A stretch of 64,000 bases of DNA from Symbiodinium microadriaticum (Eukaryota; Sar; Dinophyceae; Suessiales; Symbiodiniaceae). Shown one piece after another: positions 1 through 13,162 of this stretch. A program made the translations under genes and the position numbers. Positions within the stretch are counted from its first letter, which is position 1, and every line of letters starts with the position of its first letter. The DNA lies in contig LSRX01000837.1 in NCBI GenBank assembly GCA_001939145.1, positions 66,049-130,048 of the forward strand. Direction: 5' to 3'. The notes under the pieces are model-generated. The model worked only from the letters and a program-made list of their open reading frames with translations, searched no databases and was not told the DNA's origin.

Positions 1-560
<560 letters not shown>

Positions 561-1965
561 GCTATCGTCGGTCCTGACTTCCTGATTCCTCGTCCCGGTG
601 GCAATCTCTGACTTCAGTCCATACCTCAAGCGCATTTCGCTCTACCCTAGGCGGCGTTGCTCCCTGCGAGTCCAAGTGGGCTTCCTGGCCGCTTGTCCGC
701 GAGATCTTTGAAAGTCATGTTTCAGGAGTCAAGGTCGGGAGTCAGCTGGACTGGCTGATCGGCACCATGGCAAGTGCAGGTCGTCGGAGTGTAGTTTTTG
801 TGACAACAACTGCTCAGGATCACCTGAACCTGCTCAAATTGGCCTGAAGGCCGGCTTCAGCTGGAGCTCGTCTCCCACACTTCAGTCATCAACAGTGCCG
901 GCGTGATTCCGACCGTTCCTTCCGAGAGGTAAAGGCGACTTCTCGAAGGTTGGCCAAGGAGGCCAATGGGAGCAATTCGAATGGTAGAGCCTTGCAGGCG
1001 CTGGCAGCAGAATTGGAATCTCCCAATAGCATCCAATAGCGTTTGCGGTGGAAGCGCAGAGCACGCTCGACGAAAGAGTAAAGCAGCCGTCAGCCAGGAG
1101 TCCGACAAGGCCGAGGTCGAAGAAGCAGAAAAGGACAGGGCTTGGGGGGCTAAAAACCATGCCATCACAACGGCAGGGCAGGTTTGTGCATGTCCGTGCG
1201 GCTATCGCAAGAACCATGCCGGAGCTGTGCTACTGACTTGTGCCATGTCGCCTCGTGAGCACAAAGCATTTAGGTGGTCAGGGTCCCAGGGTCCATGGGG
1301 TTTGGGGTATTCTGCATGTTTTTGTTAGTCTTGCAGTTGGTGTGACCAGGAAGAGCTTGGCAGTGAAGCTGCTGCAGAGGTTGGGCAGACGGTTCCTTCT
1401 CCCTCCTGTAGAACCGCTGTGCCACTGAAGGATTCAAGGATTATAAAAGGACAGAAAGATTGCCACGTGGCGGTAGTGCAAGACATGACTTCACAGAGCC
1501 GGACAGGCGACAGAAGCAGCAGGCGAAGCCGAAGGCGAAGCCGAAGGTGAAGCCGAAGGTGAAGAGGAAGAGGAGGAGTACGAGTTTAATGAAACAGATA
1601 TCGAGGCCGGAGTGGATCTTTCCGACTGCGAGCGGTGACGTGAAAGGGGTTCTGGCCCAGGCCCATGTAGGTCCCCAGGAGTAGGTATTTACCAGGCTTC
1701 TTACATTAGCGCGAGCATTTCGAATGCAATTGAGTGCAAGGTTGCCCATATGCTGCTTGGAGCGGTGATTTTCGTTGTGTCGCTTTTCTACTTGGCATCT
1801 CGGCAAGAGCTCCCTGCACTCAGAATGGGTCGTCCCGTTCCACAGCTGAAAGGTGAATTGGAACGACGACGACATTCGCTTTTATGCAATGAATATCATC
1901 AGCAGCTCGGGCTGCAGTCGAGACCAGGGTTCGGGTTTGTAACTAGTGCCTCATTTACTCGCTTT

Positions 1966-2017
<52 letters not shown>

Positions 2018-3000
2018 CATGACAATGTCGATTTTCTCGGCCGTCGCGGCCCTAGACCCTATGTGTTCACATGTGGGGACTGCTGGTAAGTAATCTCCGC
2101 CTTCCGGCCTCCAACCCCCTGAGGTCCTCATGTTCCAAGGCATCAACGAGCAGATTCGGCGCTTCTCAGAGAATCTGACCCACGCACACAGGAGAGAGCC
2201 TTCTGCACCTGTTATGTAGCAGGGCCCGCTGGGCCGGAATGACTACGACCTTGTGGGAGGGTGAGTGGCACTGTTCTTCTGTGCACGTTTCTCCGCTCGC
2301 AGGGTTCTCATTCAGTTTTTGCACAGCTTTGTCTACTTGATCGTGACTTGGCCGACATGACTCCCTGTGTGGCAACTAGGCCAACTGCAACAGCGTTTTC
2401 GTGCAAAGCATGTTTCTCCAAGGCGATGCAGCTGGTGATCGGCAGCATCTCTGGTGTGCCACTGGACATTACAGCAGGGTGGATCCTTGTGAATCTACAT
2501 GTGGGCTTTTTCACTTCCAGAACCCTTCCGTTACAGTGCATTCGTCGCGGGGCTTCTCAGCATGTGCAAAACGTGTCATTCCCTCATGCGCACTGGGATG
2601 CACCCGTGGGCGGTTGGCTCGCGCGCCAAAGCCTAGCTGAGAGCCGAGTTCAGCTACACAGTACTCACAGCCGGGCGGTTGCCAGGCACCCTGCCATCGG
2701 GAACACGCGAACAAGTGGGATCGGCTGTTCAAGGGAAACACAACCGAGAACGTACACAGTCCACAGTTCTGTAAAAGGACGCGATGCTAGAAGCCGATCA
2801 AGCTCCCTCCCTCGGCAGCGTACAAGCAGAGTAGCGCGGCGAGCATGCACGACGAGCGGCCAGCGGACAAGCCGAGAAGGAGAGCGACGCATACCCGAAA
2901 CGCAAACCTGAAACCTGGCCACACTGTTCCACATGTCCTCGTTGGTTGTGGATGTGACGTGCATGAGGTCATTGTAGCAGTGCCGTTACATGGTCTGACT
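561..3000. other. No recognisable gene; weak coding-like pieces
   Basis: Short open stretches occur on the plus strand. One reads DRSFREVKATSRRLAKEAN at about 910-970, and an acidic stretch at 1500-1620 is built from a 9-base GAAGCCGAAGGC-like repeat. None continues into a recognised family. They could be exons of an unknown gene, but start, stop and splice sites cannot be fixed. Confidence 0.3.
1968..2013 (+). repeat. (CTG)15 microsatellite
   Basis: An uninterrupted CTG run of about 15 units. Both strands read as homopolymers (Cys/Leu or Ser/Gln), so long frames through it carry no gene evidence. Confidence 0.95.
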
Positions 3001-3109
3001 CTTGAGTATTGAAGCAAGCGTTTTCTCTCCCCGCCATGTCTGCCGTGAGAAGGCCACTCATGCCGTCAGGTTCAGGCCTGGCGATGTCAGTCTGCTTGCC
3101 CGACCGAGG

Positions 3110-3620
3110 CTCCCAATGTTAGCTGAAAAGGAAGAACCAGGTCACGGTGGTTTCGATGAGGAGAAATGGACGATTGCGGACGGGTTGAGGCCTGCTCTGG
3201 AGAGAGCAACATTCGATTTGATTCGGATTTGGGGTTCTTTGATCGCTTCCACCGCGAAAAAGCAGCAGACAGGTCCGACTACTGCGCTGTGCTGGACAAG
3301 GATCAGGCTCGGGCCGTCTCATGGTGCAGTGCCAAGTTGCAACTGATGTGGTGCTTCAGGCAGAGTACGTGCGCAACAAGAATGGCAAGAAGAGCGCACC
3401 TCGACTCTTCGACCTTCAGCATGCAGTATTTTCGTTGCTGCGAAGAAGCAAGGTGTGGATTGACGAATTCGGAGTGGAGGTCCCCGTTCCTTGGCGCAGG
3501 AAGTGGTTGACAAGTGGCTTTCGCCACAGATCATTTTCAACACAGGTCGCAGTAGCAAGAACACCCTTGTCGATCGTGCCCGGCGGGGGGCGGGTGGGCA
3601 AAGACTACTGCGACACTACC
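3110..3620 (+). other. Candidate exons of an unrecognised gene
   Basis: Two overlapping plus-strand frames read like ordinary protein. One has FFDRFHREKAADRSDYC at about 3230-3290, and the other has QAEYVRNKNGKKSAPRLFD at about 3360-3420 followed by WIDEFGVEVPVPW. The switch of frame between them would fit a short intron near 3300-3350. I do not recognise the family and cannot set the borders. Confidence 0.3.
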
Positions 3621-5348
3621 GATCAAGGCTCTGACGGTCAGTGATCAAAGTAGTTGCAGCAGTTGTGATTGTAAACACCATCAGGGCCAACAGAAAACCA
3701 TAGCTAATTACCCACCCAACTGTAAGCTTTGTAGTAGTCCCCGGCTGAGCCTCGGAGTCCAGGTAGTTTTTTAAGACCATAGCTGCCGACATTCCTCTTG
3801 GCATCGACTGCGCACGGTTTTTTCCTGGTTGACAGCCTTTGCAAGGTGGCTAAGCAGAAGCACAAGCTTGAGATCGCCAGACGGCGAATGAGGCCTCAAA
3901 TGGCTCTGGGTGTCTGGCTTTTTGTGCAAATGTGCACATCGAGGTCGAGATGTTTTTTGTGAGCGGGACTTGCGGCAATTGCAGGTTCGTTGAATTGAAT
4001 ATGTAGTGCTTGGTTGGTGGCGGTCGTCGCAGTTCTTGCTTTTGTTCCTGTTCAGCGTTCCTGTCGTGGTCGTCGTTGTGGTGTCTCGTTTGACTGGTTC
4101 TTTATTTGTTTTTGTCGTCTTCGTTCTCCGGTGTGATGTTGATGCAAGCCCCCTTGGTCGTCATTGTTGGATCAGAGGTGCTGGGCGATGCTGCTGGCCC
4201 ACATGCCCTTTGACTGCATTAGCGAAAGGAAAAGATGGGAGAAAAATGCGACACAGAATCCAAAGAACGAGCAAAAATACAATGCTTAAACTGGCTCAAG
4301 CCCAGCCTCTGCAGCACAAGTCTTTGTTGGAGTTAGCGGCTAGTGGTTCGAGATAGCAGGGGGAGGCGTTGGATGGTTTTCTGGTTGATGCTTTTGATCC
4401 CTGCCTCGGAGAGACTACGGAACCTAAGGGATAGTTGGAGCGAGTGATGCGTAGTTCAGGTCCGGATTTGCCGCCATCAACTCGGGAGCTCAACTGCAGG
4501 AGGTCGAGGCGGGGGAAAAGAACCCCAGAGCGGTGCAAGAGTAGGTTTAACCTTCCGACACAAAGGCATGACATTTCCATTGGGGGGCTAAGGCACGGGG
4601 CCAGCGAACCCCGAGCACAGACACTGTACCGCTGCTTGTGTTGGACGTCTCATACGTGTATAAAGGTATGGATCCAGAGGAAGCAAGCTGGCTCCGCGTA
4701 CTGATTCGGGAAGGTAACGGCACTCCATTAGAAGCAGTGCTGCAGCAAGGGGTTCCGAAAGGCACGAAAGTCTTTTTGTTCAAGGTTTTGTGCATACGCG
4801 CTAGGGCACTAGGGCGGACTTTGAGCCAGTGGCTGCAGGTCTTCAGCGCAACGCCCTTGATGGCAGTCCTTCCGGCACGAGCCACAGACGGGGCTGCCAG
4901 TTTGAAAGGTTTGACCCTCATTGCTGTCATTCTGCTCAGGGAATCATTATGTTCTTCATCCTGCAGGCTTGGCTTCTTGCAGATCTTTACAAACTTTTGG
5001 TGCTCACTTGCTGTCCCAGTGCAGCTGTCACTCAGTGGCCACACTCATCGAACAAATTCGCGTGCGGCCGATCAGGATGCATGTCCAGTCTCGCGCACCG
5101 AACACGCCGTGCTTGGATCGCTTTTCCTGTGCAGGGTGTGTTCTTCTTGGCCCGTGTCTTCCGCCAGAAAGCCATGGACAGAAGCAGCTCGGCATGTGAA
5201 TCCGGCTTCGCCAGCTTGAAGTCTCGCTAGTTTCAAGTCGTGACCCTGCTGACCTCGCCTGGCTGTGCCGACGGCGCAAGCTGAGGTGACAAGCTTCGTG
5301 TCGGTCTCTGCAACGAGACGGTACCTGTTCCGCAGAAATGGACGATTC

Positions 5349-5351
<3 letters not shown>

Positions 5352-5408
<57 letters not shown>
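5352..5408 (+). repeat. (CTG)19 microsatellite
   Basis: A perfect run of CTG units. The apparent poly-Leu, poly-Gln and poly-Ser frames crossing it on both strands are products of the repeat. Confidence 0.95.
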
Positions 5409-5411
<3 letters not shown>

Positions 5412-5569
5412 TCCATGCTCAGGTGGTGGAGGCAGAGAATGACGTGTGCGGAGCCTCGGTTCTGTGGAGCCGAGTGGTGCCATCGTTGTAAATTTCGAGG
5501 TCCTCGCTGTCTCTGTCCTTCTTGGTGGTGCAGGTGCTCTTCCCAACTCTTGAGGGCTCCGTAAACGCT

Positions 5570-7335
5570 CACAACATCGGGGGGAAAAATCGCAGAGATT
5601 TTGCGTGGCCAGTTGGCAACTTCGAACTGCAGGCTCTGCGTTTTGCAGTGGGCGGCGTCTTGCCCAATGCCGAGGGTGAGGAGGCGGCTGTGATGTTAGC
5701 TAAGCTTGTGCTCCCGTTCATCCTGTGCACAGGGATTTTCCCCTTGATTTGCAGACTGTACGACCTCCGGTTGGGAAAAATGCTAAGTCTCCAGGTTCCT
5801 CTCGTGACTCACGGCTGGAAAGAAATCGGAATTCTCTTTGTCGGAAGCTCAGATCGCTCTGGTGCGGGGCCTTTCTTTGAGCCAAGCTGTGGAAGTCCTT
5901 CCTGGCGTGTGGATCACTGAGGCACTGGCTGTCTTTCTCTGTTTCAGTGCCATTGCCGTGGCCCCAATGAAATCGTTTGTGATGTCTTCTCACGGCTTGA
6001 CTAGTTCTTCGCCACATCTCAGAAGGGTTGCACTGAAGCTGCACGGCGGCAGTCAGACAATTGATCCTGAGCATTCGATCGAGTGCTCGTCAATCTCGGT
6101 GGCAGAGGTCGCAATTCGAGGAACATATCAGAACCCAAGCAAGGGCGCAACTGCTCCATGGGCTCAAGCAATCAGAAAGTCTATTGCTGTCGCAAGCACC
6201 TGCAAAGGTGCTCTCGTTGAAACTGATGAAGGGAGACACCACCGAGGACTGCTCTTTCGTCTTGTTAGGATGGTGTATTCAGCACCCAAGTGGCTGCAAC
6301 AGTTGTAGCTCTAATTCTCGCAATTGCCGAAAACTTGCATTAACGGCCTGGGCTGCTCGAATCTTGTATAGTCGGCGAAGCCAGGCAGGCTTTCACTTCC
6401 AGCCACGGCATGCTCTTCTTCATCCAGCATTCGTGGGTGTGTTCCGGACAGACGTTACAGTGTTACAGCAGCTTTAACGGGTTGCCAACTGGGAGAAAGT
6501 AACGTCATGTGAGCAGTTAGGCCAGAGAAGCAAGGGCCACAGAAGGAAGGATGACTGCAAAAGCACGGCAGCAAGTGAACCGAGAAGTAGGCATGCGCCA
6601 TGGGCTTCAGCCCGAAAGGCATGGGGCTCTTGAAGTCCCGAGCCCCAATCTGCACCCCGGAAGGAGGACAACGAGGAGGAGGAGCCACTCAGCCCTTGGC
6701 CTCAGAGTCTTGCTTCGCTTCGGAACTCGCGATGTTTGAAATGGAAAGAACACCCTTCCAACGTCATGAAATGGCAGTTGCAGCATCCACGCTTCCAGAC
6801 ATCCTAGTTACTGGTACCCTGCCATTGGCATTTGTTGCCATTCCGCCTGAGCAGAGCGCGTCGACTCTGAGGTGATCGCATGGGCCAGATCCTGTGCAAC
6901 TTCCTCGCCATGTCTTTTGCGTGGCTGGTTCTGTTTGGCTCAAAGCGGGCGCCTCGGAAAGCTCGCTTGTCCATGAACTGCAGATCTGGATCGCTACCTT
7001 ATCCCGCACTGTGTTGTGTTGCTGCCGGCCTTCGGGCTTCAAAGCACTGGCACCTTGTATGAAGATGGACTCCTGGCGAGGTGGGTGGTGCTCAAAACTG
7101 CTGAGACCTCAGGTGATTGCGCTTGCGGGATCAGGGGGCCTCACTGTATAAGCTGCTGCACGACGCAGCAGTTGATTGCTAGTCTTTCGCAACATCAGAC
7201 AATGATAGCCTTGCTCAAGGCCGTGTTCAACTTCGAGACCATGATAGGTCAAGTGGTAATGGCGCTGTACTCAGGACCCTCTCGTGTTGTGGCCGGCTTG
7301 TGCCTTGCAGTTACGCCACTGAACCTGAAGTAGCC
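5570..7335 (+). other. Candidate exons with hydrophobic segments, unrecognised
   Basis: Several plus-strand stretches look coding and strongly hydrophobic. Examples are VMLAKLVLPFILCTGIFPL near 5690-5745, ALAVFLCFSAIAVAP near 5922-5966, and MIGQVVMALYSGP near 7240-7280. A soluble-looking stretch, LLHGLKQSESLLLSQAPAKV, lies near 6150-6210. They resemble in style the short membrane-segment exons at 13-18 kb and 29-33 kb, but no block could be aligned to those genes. They may be another split membrane-protein gene or chance open frames. Confidence 0.25.
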
Positions 7336-8357
7336 TGGTTCCCGAGGCTCTCGTCCTGTCCATCGTCTGTGGCCTCGCGGTCTTCTTGTCGCTTTGGCTA
7401 AGATTGGGAGGAGTCGCCGGTTTTCTGGTTGTCATGAAGTAGCATCAGGACAGTCCTTTTGCTGTTGCTCCATGCTATGTGGTCGCAAGCACTGTATCAA
7501 GGGATTCCAACGGCAAACTTGCTTAAAGCGTTTTCAGTGCTTGCGACGCTTCTAATTTGACCAAGGTGCTAGGACCAGGAATCATGTTGGCTAGTAAGCA
7601 GCTAGTATGTGATCCGCACCCGTGGCGCCACAGGCTCGATTTCATCGACGACCAGACAAGGGGAAACGGCAAAAACGATGGAGCAAAGGCGATTCGGGTG
7701 ATCATTCAGGCCGGTGCGAGGGACGCAGGGAGGCGAGAACGACCTGGAGTAGAAGAACCCAGCGCAACCTGTTTCCTTGCAGCCGTGGGAGGCTATCGCC
7801 ATCCTAATCGGTTTCTCTTGGGAGCACTGCTTTGACGCTGGTGTCCTGGCAGCGACGAAATCCGCTCCGCACAAGAGGCCCGTTGTTCGACCTTGAGACC
7901 CGGCGAGCGTTCTGCAATCTGGTCTCTGTGCCGGAGCACAAGAACCCTTGTGTGCAAGCCTTGCATAGCTCAGTACGCTGCGCTAATGTGTGTGAGCCTC
8001 ATGTCCTGGCAGGGCTGCCAAGTTTGTGATGGGCACCTCGGTTGAGTTCGATGTCTTCGTGGGATGCACTTGTCCTAAGCTTCTCCACGTCGGGTGTTTT
8101 TTTGGGTCGTCCAAGGCCTCGTCGTCTTCTTCTTCTTGGTGCCTGCCTGGCGAAGGACACGTAGATACCACGGGGTTCCAAGCGTGTCACGGGTGCCATG
8201 GGCTCGTGCAGATGTCCGCAGAGTCACGAAGGGAAACTGCCAGCATCGGCTACCGGTTGATTCGACTGCGGCTGCCGTGGAACTGTGTTCAGTGAGCTGT
8301 TGCATCTTCGTTGGCCTTTAGCTCACATGCCCTGCCAGGCACATCCTGACAAAGGTA

Positions 8358-8633
8358 ATGGCGTACGAGGAAATGAAGAAGCAGAGGGCTCATGTCAGCA
8401 AGAAATCGGCCCGCAATTCGAGACGTGGCTGCATCTGCGTGGCGCCGATTTCCTTGGCAGATCGGGGCATTCTTTCCGCACACCTGCCGGGCCTCTTGCC
8501 GAGGAAGCGGGAGAAAATCAAGTATGGCCTGCTCGCAGAGGAGGGGCCGGGCTTCAGAATATGCTTTCCGCCCGGAGAAGAGCACAGGCATAGAGCGGAC
8601 TCCTCTGCCTCCCGGACTTTTCCAGTCCTCTGA
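8358..8633 (+). other. Candidate basic ORF or terminal exon, unrecognised
   Basis: An open frame starts MAYEEMKKQRAHVSKKSARN and continues through a basic segment, LPRKREKIKYGLLAEEGPG, before a stop. Its composition is not repeat-derived. A second frame over the same bases is also open, so the correct frame is uncertain. No family is recognised. Confidence 0.25.
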
Positions 8634-8639
8634 ACGAAA

Positions 8640-9900
8640 CCAAGCCAGGAAAGCTAGTTCACAGCTGGATCTCGATCCACTGGCAAGTAGGACAGGCGGT
8701 TCTCCTGCACTGAATTCTCTTGTTCAGCCTGGCAGGTTCAGAGCAGGTGACCGGACGCAGGTAAAACTGTCAGTGCTCTAGGACCAGGCCCAGGCTGCCA
8801 GTTTGTGCAGGGTCCGTTTTGCCGTGCAGGCTACCGCTAGCCCGCGCGAGCTTCAAATTACGGCAGAAGTGAAGCCGCCGGCTGGTGGTGGTGGCGACTA
8901 CCTGGCACCACCCAAGAATGAGACAGCCGCTGGACAATCCTTGGCCATCAAATTGTAAAGCATGCCATCGATGCCGTGCAAGTCTGATCGCTGTGCGTTG
9001 AGCTGAAGAGGGAGTGGAGTGCCCATCATAGATTCTTGCTGCTTGTCACCTCTGTGCGAGTTGGAGCATAAGCAGGTCAAGAATTGAGCATATGGCAAAG
9101 CTGCTATCAGCCGTCGCAAGGTGAAAGTCTGGGGACTGGAAGGCACCAGCGAATGGGTCTGGGCGACGTATCGGGGAAAAGGTGGGCTCCTGCCGAAATC
9201 AGCTGTGGAGCAGAAATGAGGACCGCGAGAGGGCAGCAGACGGGACTTGGGCGAAGTCGGCCAAGCTAAGCATCGTTGTCCAGTCCGGTGAACTAGGATT
9301 CTTTTAAAGTGACACTTCCAGCGACAAATGCCTTGTCAGTTCTCCACAGAGAACGATGCAGCACACCTTCTCCAAGAAACTTCGCGAGGAGGGGCGCGCT
9401 GAGAAGTGTTCTCGCTGCTCACACGTGGTGAGTTGCCCAGCTGGCAAATGGAAGTTTGAAGCTCTGCAATCAGGTTGACATTTTGGATACACTGTGTGCC
9501 ATGTTCGTCAAAGGTAAAGCTGTAATCAGTGCTTCCCCCTGACACTTGCAAAGGAAAACATCAAGACGCAACATCTGCTGGCCCTTCATGATCCCACTCT
9601 GTGCAATTTAGTCATTGACGAAAATGTTGTAGCGAAGGTCTTTTTGACCGGACACTTTGTCACAAGCGGTGCAAAAGCACCCGCTTCAGTTTCACATTTT
9701 CCTTGGCGTGCACCAGTTACGAAGCGGACGGTTGCACGCGGTTAGATGCTAGACATGTTTTGCAGGATTGGCCAGCTCGAACTTCAGACGCTGCCAGACT
9801 GTCGTCCCTTTCGTCTTCGCCTTGCCGTTTAGGCTTGTTACCTGAAAGATTCCTAACCGGTGATGACTCGGTTCCAGGATGACTGCTGCCTTCATTCCTG
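8640..9900. other. No feature seen
   Basis: Mixed-composition sequence without convincing open frames, tandem repeats or recognisable motifs on either strand. Confidence 0.4.
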
Positions 9901-9914
9901 CTACTCGGTAGCTT

Positions 9915-10553
9915 GTGCTGCTGCTGCTGCTGCTGCTACATCTGCTGCTGCCGCGACATCTGCTGCTGCTGCTTCTGCTGCTGCTACTGCTGCTGCTGTA
10001 GTTGCAACTGCCAATGCCGCGGCCACTCCCGCTGACTGCGACTGCGACTGCGACGGCGGCTGCTACTACTAGTAGTATTGCTAGAACTACTGCTGATGAC
10101 ATAAATCCCGCATTACCTTGAGGATCCTAAACTATGGGAATTATGGCATATTCCTTGGGTACTGCAGGTTTTATACCATCAAACGTATTGCTAGAACTGG
10201 ATGCATTCCTCGTGGACTCGCACAATTACTGCTACTATTGCGATTGCTGTTTTCTGGTTACTCGTGCTATTTGCTCTTACGAGCGCCATGGTAATCGTTG
10301 ACCGTTGCGACCCCGCGGTGCTGTCATTGGTATGCCAGGTGGGTGACAAGAGTACCATTACCATCACCAGTATTGTTGCTACTGAAATTGACATCGCTAT
10401 TGCTGTTGCGACTGCAGTTCCGACGGCTACTTCTCCTGCCAATCCTGTGCTTACGATTGCTGTTTACTATTGCTGTTGCTATTCCACTGATTTTTGCGAT
10501 CACTACTATCACTGCTGCTGCTACTGCTGCTGCTGCTACTACTACTACTGCTG

Positions 10554-10584
<31 letters not shown>

Positions 10585-10601
10585 TACCACTACCACTACC
10601 A

Positions 10602-10643
<42 letters not shown>

Positions 10644-10949
10644 GTAGCCACCCCCCTCCTACCAATCACCTGGCGCGTAAAACCCAACATCATCATCATC
10701 GTTGGTATTTGGACTGCAACCTCAAGAAAGTACTGCAAATACCTAGCAAAATGGATGTGCTCAACAGAAGTACGTCATCTTGCCCCCNCACCCCCCCACC
10801 CCCACCCCTCAACAGCGGTGGTTGGTCTTGGACTACGACATGACGAAAGTACTGTAAATACTGAGTAAAACGGATGTGCTCTTAAACAGCGTTTAGGAGA
10901 GGTGGTTGGTAGGAGGGCGCGTACTCCTACTACAACGACAACAACAACA

Positions 10950-10995
<46 letters not shown>

Positions 10996-11040
10996 TTACT
11001 ACAAACTACTACTACTACTACGACGACGACGACGACGACC
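9915..11040. repeat. Cluster of trinucleotide repeats (GCT, ACT/CTA, CTG) with one N
   Basis: GCT-rich repeats lie at about 9918-10070, mixed CTG/CTA/ACT repeats at about 10510-10645, and ACT/ACG repeats at about 10925-11036. A single undetermined base sits at 10787 inside a poly-C stretch. All long open frames here are homopolymeric or two-residue repeats. Confidence 0.9.
10131..10168 (+). repeat. Dispersed repeat, single copy of the 40.2-kb tandem unit
   Basis: The start, ACTATGGGAATTATGG, followed by CATA, TTCCTT and a terminal TGCAGG, matches the two tandem units at 40230-40328. Spacing is slightly shorter here. Confidence 0.6.
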
Positions 11041-11099
11041 ACCAATACCGCGAACACTACGACTACTACCCACGCCCCCTGCTGCTGTCACTTTTCTGC

Positions 11100-13100
11100 A
11101 ATTGCTGCGGTTGTTGCTCTTGATGTTGTTGTTGTTGCATTGAGCTAGTGTGCAACAACAACAACAACTAATGCTACTAACGCCATGTTGGAGACGACTG
11201 CAGTTGCTCCGAAGGCTAAAGTTGCGAGAGTAACGAGATAATGAGAGCATCAGCAGTCAGAATGACCGCAGTTAGAATGGCCTGCTTCCACATAATCATA
11301 CCGACATTGGTGGTGGTAGTGGGCATCAGGAATGAAGAAGCCACAAGTATTGTAGTTTTGGAGGACCTCATGCTTCGGGCGAGTTGGGACGGGGCGAACG
11401 AGCTTTTTTGCCACGTTCCGCCAGGAGCTAGCCTGCAATGTACGTGTCCTGGATCTGCTGCCAGTAGAGGTAGACTTGGAGAGGATTGCAGATGTTTTCA
11501 TTATCAAAGCTTGCTTGTGGTTGGTTTTAGTCTTGGCGCCACCATTCGGCCAGTCCAGATTGCCTAGTGTGTTGATCTTACTCCTTTCAGTTCTTTGGTA
11601 ATGGCCGGACAGTCTTGCTATGGCTATCAACAGATTTGAGCATGAGCTTCAATGCCGTGCTTAACATGATTATCATCGGGATCGTCATCCACGTCATGAG
11701 TGCTAGTGTTTTGTCGTGGTGGGTTTTGGTGTCGTTGTCGTTGTGTTCGTAGCGAATACTTCAATGAACAGTTCCCCGAATGCATGTAATGCCATATCGG
11801 CAGAGCTGGCCCCGTAAGTTGGGCAAGGACTTCTCAGCAGTTCCCGGATGTCTCCGGATGCTAGAAGAAATAGAAAGCATTTGAATGCGAAGCTTTCTCT
11901 TCACGGTTCATGCTCACGAGCCGCATGCTGAAAGAGTTGCGTGTCACATTCGTATGGACAAGTTTTCCCCGTCTTTATCCCACCAGCTTGCAGCAAGACG
12001 CCATATTTACATGCTGTGTTTTGCCACTCAGAGACGCAGCTCGAGGGCCGCGGATGCCTGGAGATTCTCCCGGTAAGCCGTGAAGACATGTTTACCCCTC
12101 TTGACGCTTTGTGGCAGCTGCCACATTCCAAGAAAATGATGAAGAGAATACCTCAGCAGCGTGGATGTGCATGTGATTGTTCCTCCTTTTTGCAGCCGCT
12201 GCTTGTCATTCAGTCATTGTGTTGCCTACCTGGGGATTGAGGGAGACCTGTGGTGCTACGCTCTTGGAATCTCCTGGATCGAGCTCGTTAGCAGCAGCAG
12301 AAGAGAAATGATGTCCGTAATTGCATCAGAGAGCACCTCTGAATGACAAAAGCATCACTACGGGTGTACAGAGCCTCGCAGATGTTCGGCAGGGTCTCTT
12401 CATAGGATAGTTTCCCTGCCATGTCAGAAAGCGAGTCAATCGAGAATTCCACGGACTTCGAACCGGCGTCTCTGCGGCTTGCAGACTTCGCAACTTTTGA
12501 GGGCATTTGCTCCAATTGTCCTTGATTAGTTGGGTTTCTGTCACTGTTGCGACACAGCACCGACCTGGAAGTAGTCAAGCTGTCGGCAGCATCATTGAGT
12601 TCAGTTTTCCCATTCGCCTTGTTCCTCCCGAGGCTAGCAACGATTCCGACGATGACCTAAAGAAAGTCGGTGTCGATTTGGGAAAGGCATGTCAACAAGT
12701 GCAGCTTGACTGCTTCACTCTCAAGTTCTTGGAGTTTCCGGCTTGGCCTTCTGACTTTGGGTGTCTTGGTGCCTTTGTGAATGTTCCATCCTTTTTGAGT
12801 GAAGTTATGCAGCCGCTGCGGTAGGGTGGCACTTGATTTGGGCCGTTTTATGTCTCGCGTTGTCATGATACACACAACGCACAGCAACGCCTGATCCTCC
12901 AGCAGCTTGATAGCAGTCAGGCTTGTAAGTGTGTGTTTGTTTCTTTGTGTGTGTGTGTGTGTGTGCGCAGGTGCGAAGCTTCGCCGGTTATGCGTAGTGT
13001 GCGCTGCCGTGCTTTTGCTGTGAGGTACTGCTCTCGGCACCTGCTGGTGCTGTTCGGCCTTGGTACGCTTCAGCAGCTGACGTCAGCTTAGAGTCCTTTG
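11100..13100. other. No assigned gene; two weak coding-like stretches
   Basis: Plus-strand stretches at about 12055-12165 (ILPVSREDMFTPLDALWQLP) and about 12590-12770 (acidic NDSDDDLKKVGVDLGKACQ) look protein-like. They may be upstream exons of the membrane-protein gene that is clear from 13163 onward, but no matching blocks were found before the second copy at 22.9 kb. Confidence 0.3.
12946..12965 (+). repeat. (TG)10 microsatellite
   Basis: A simple dinucleotide run next to AHCY-unrelated, non-coding sequence. Confidence 0.9.
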
Positions 13101-13162
13101 GGCTTCGTGTTGAAGTGCGGTGTGCTTTGCATGTTAGAGTTTTGTTCGACTTGACTTCCAGG

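Noticed and set aside
1460-1684. Lys/Pro-rich frame (KPKAKPKVKPKVKRKRR)
   Set aside because: It comes from a 9-base repeat; another frame over the same bases is equally open and acidic, so neither is supported.
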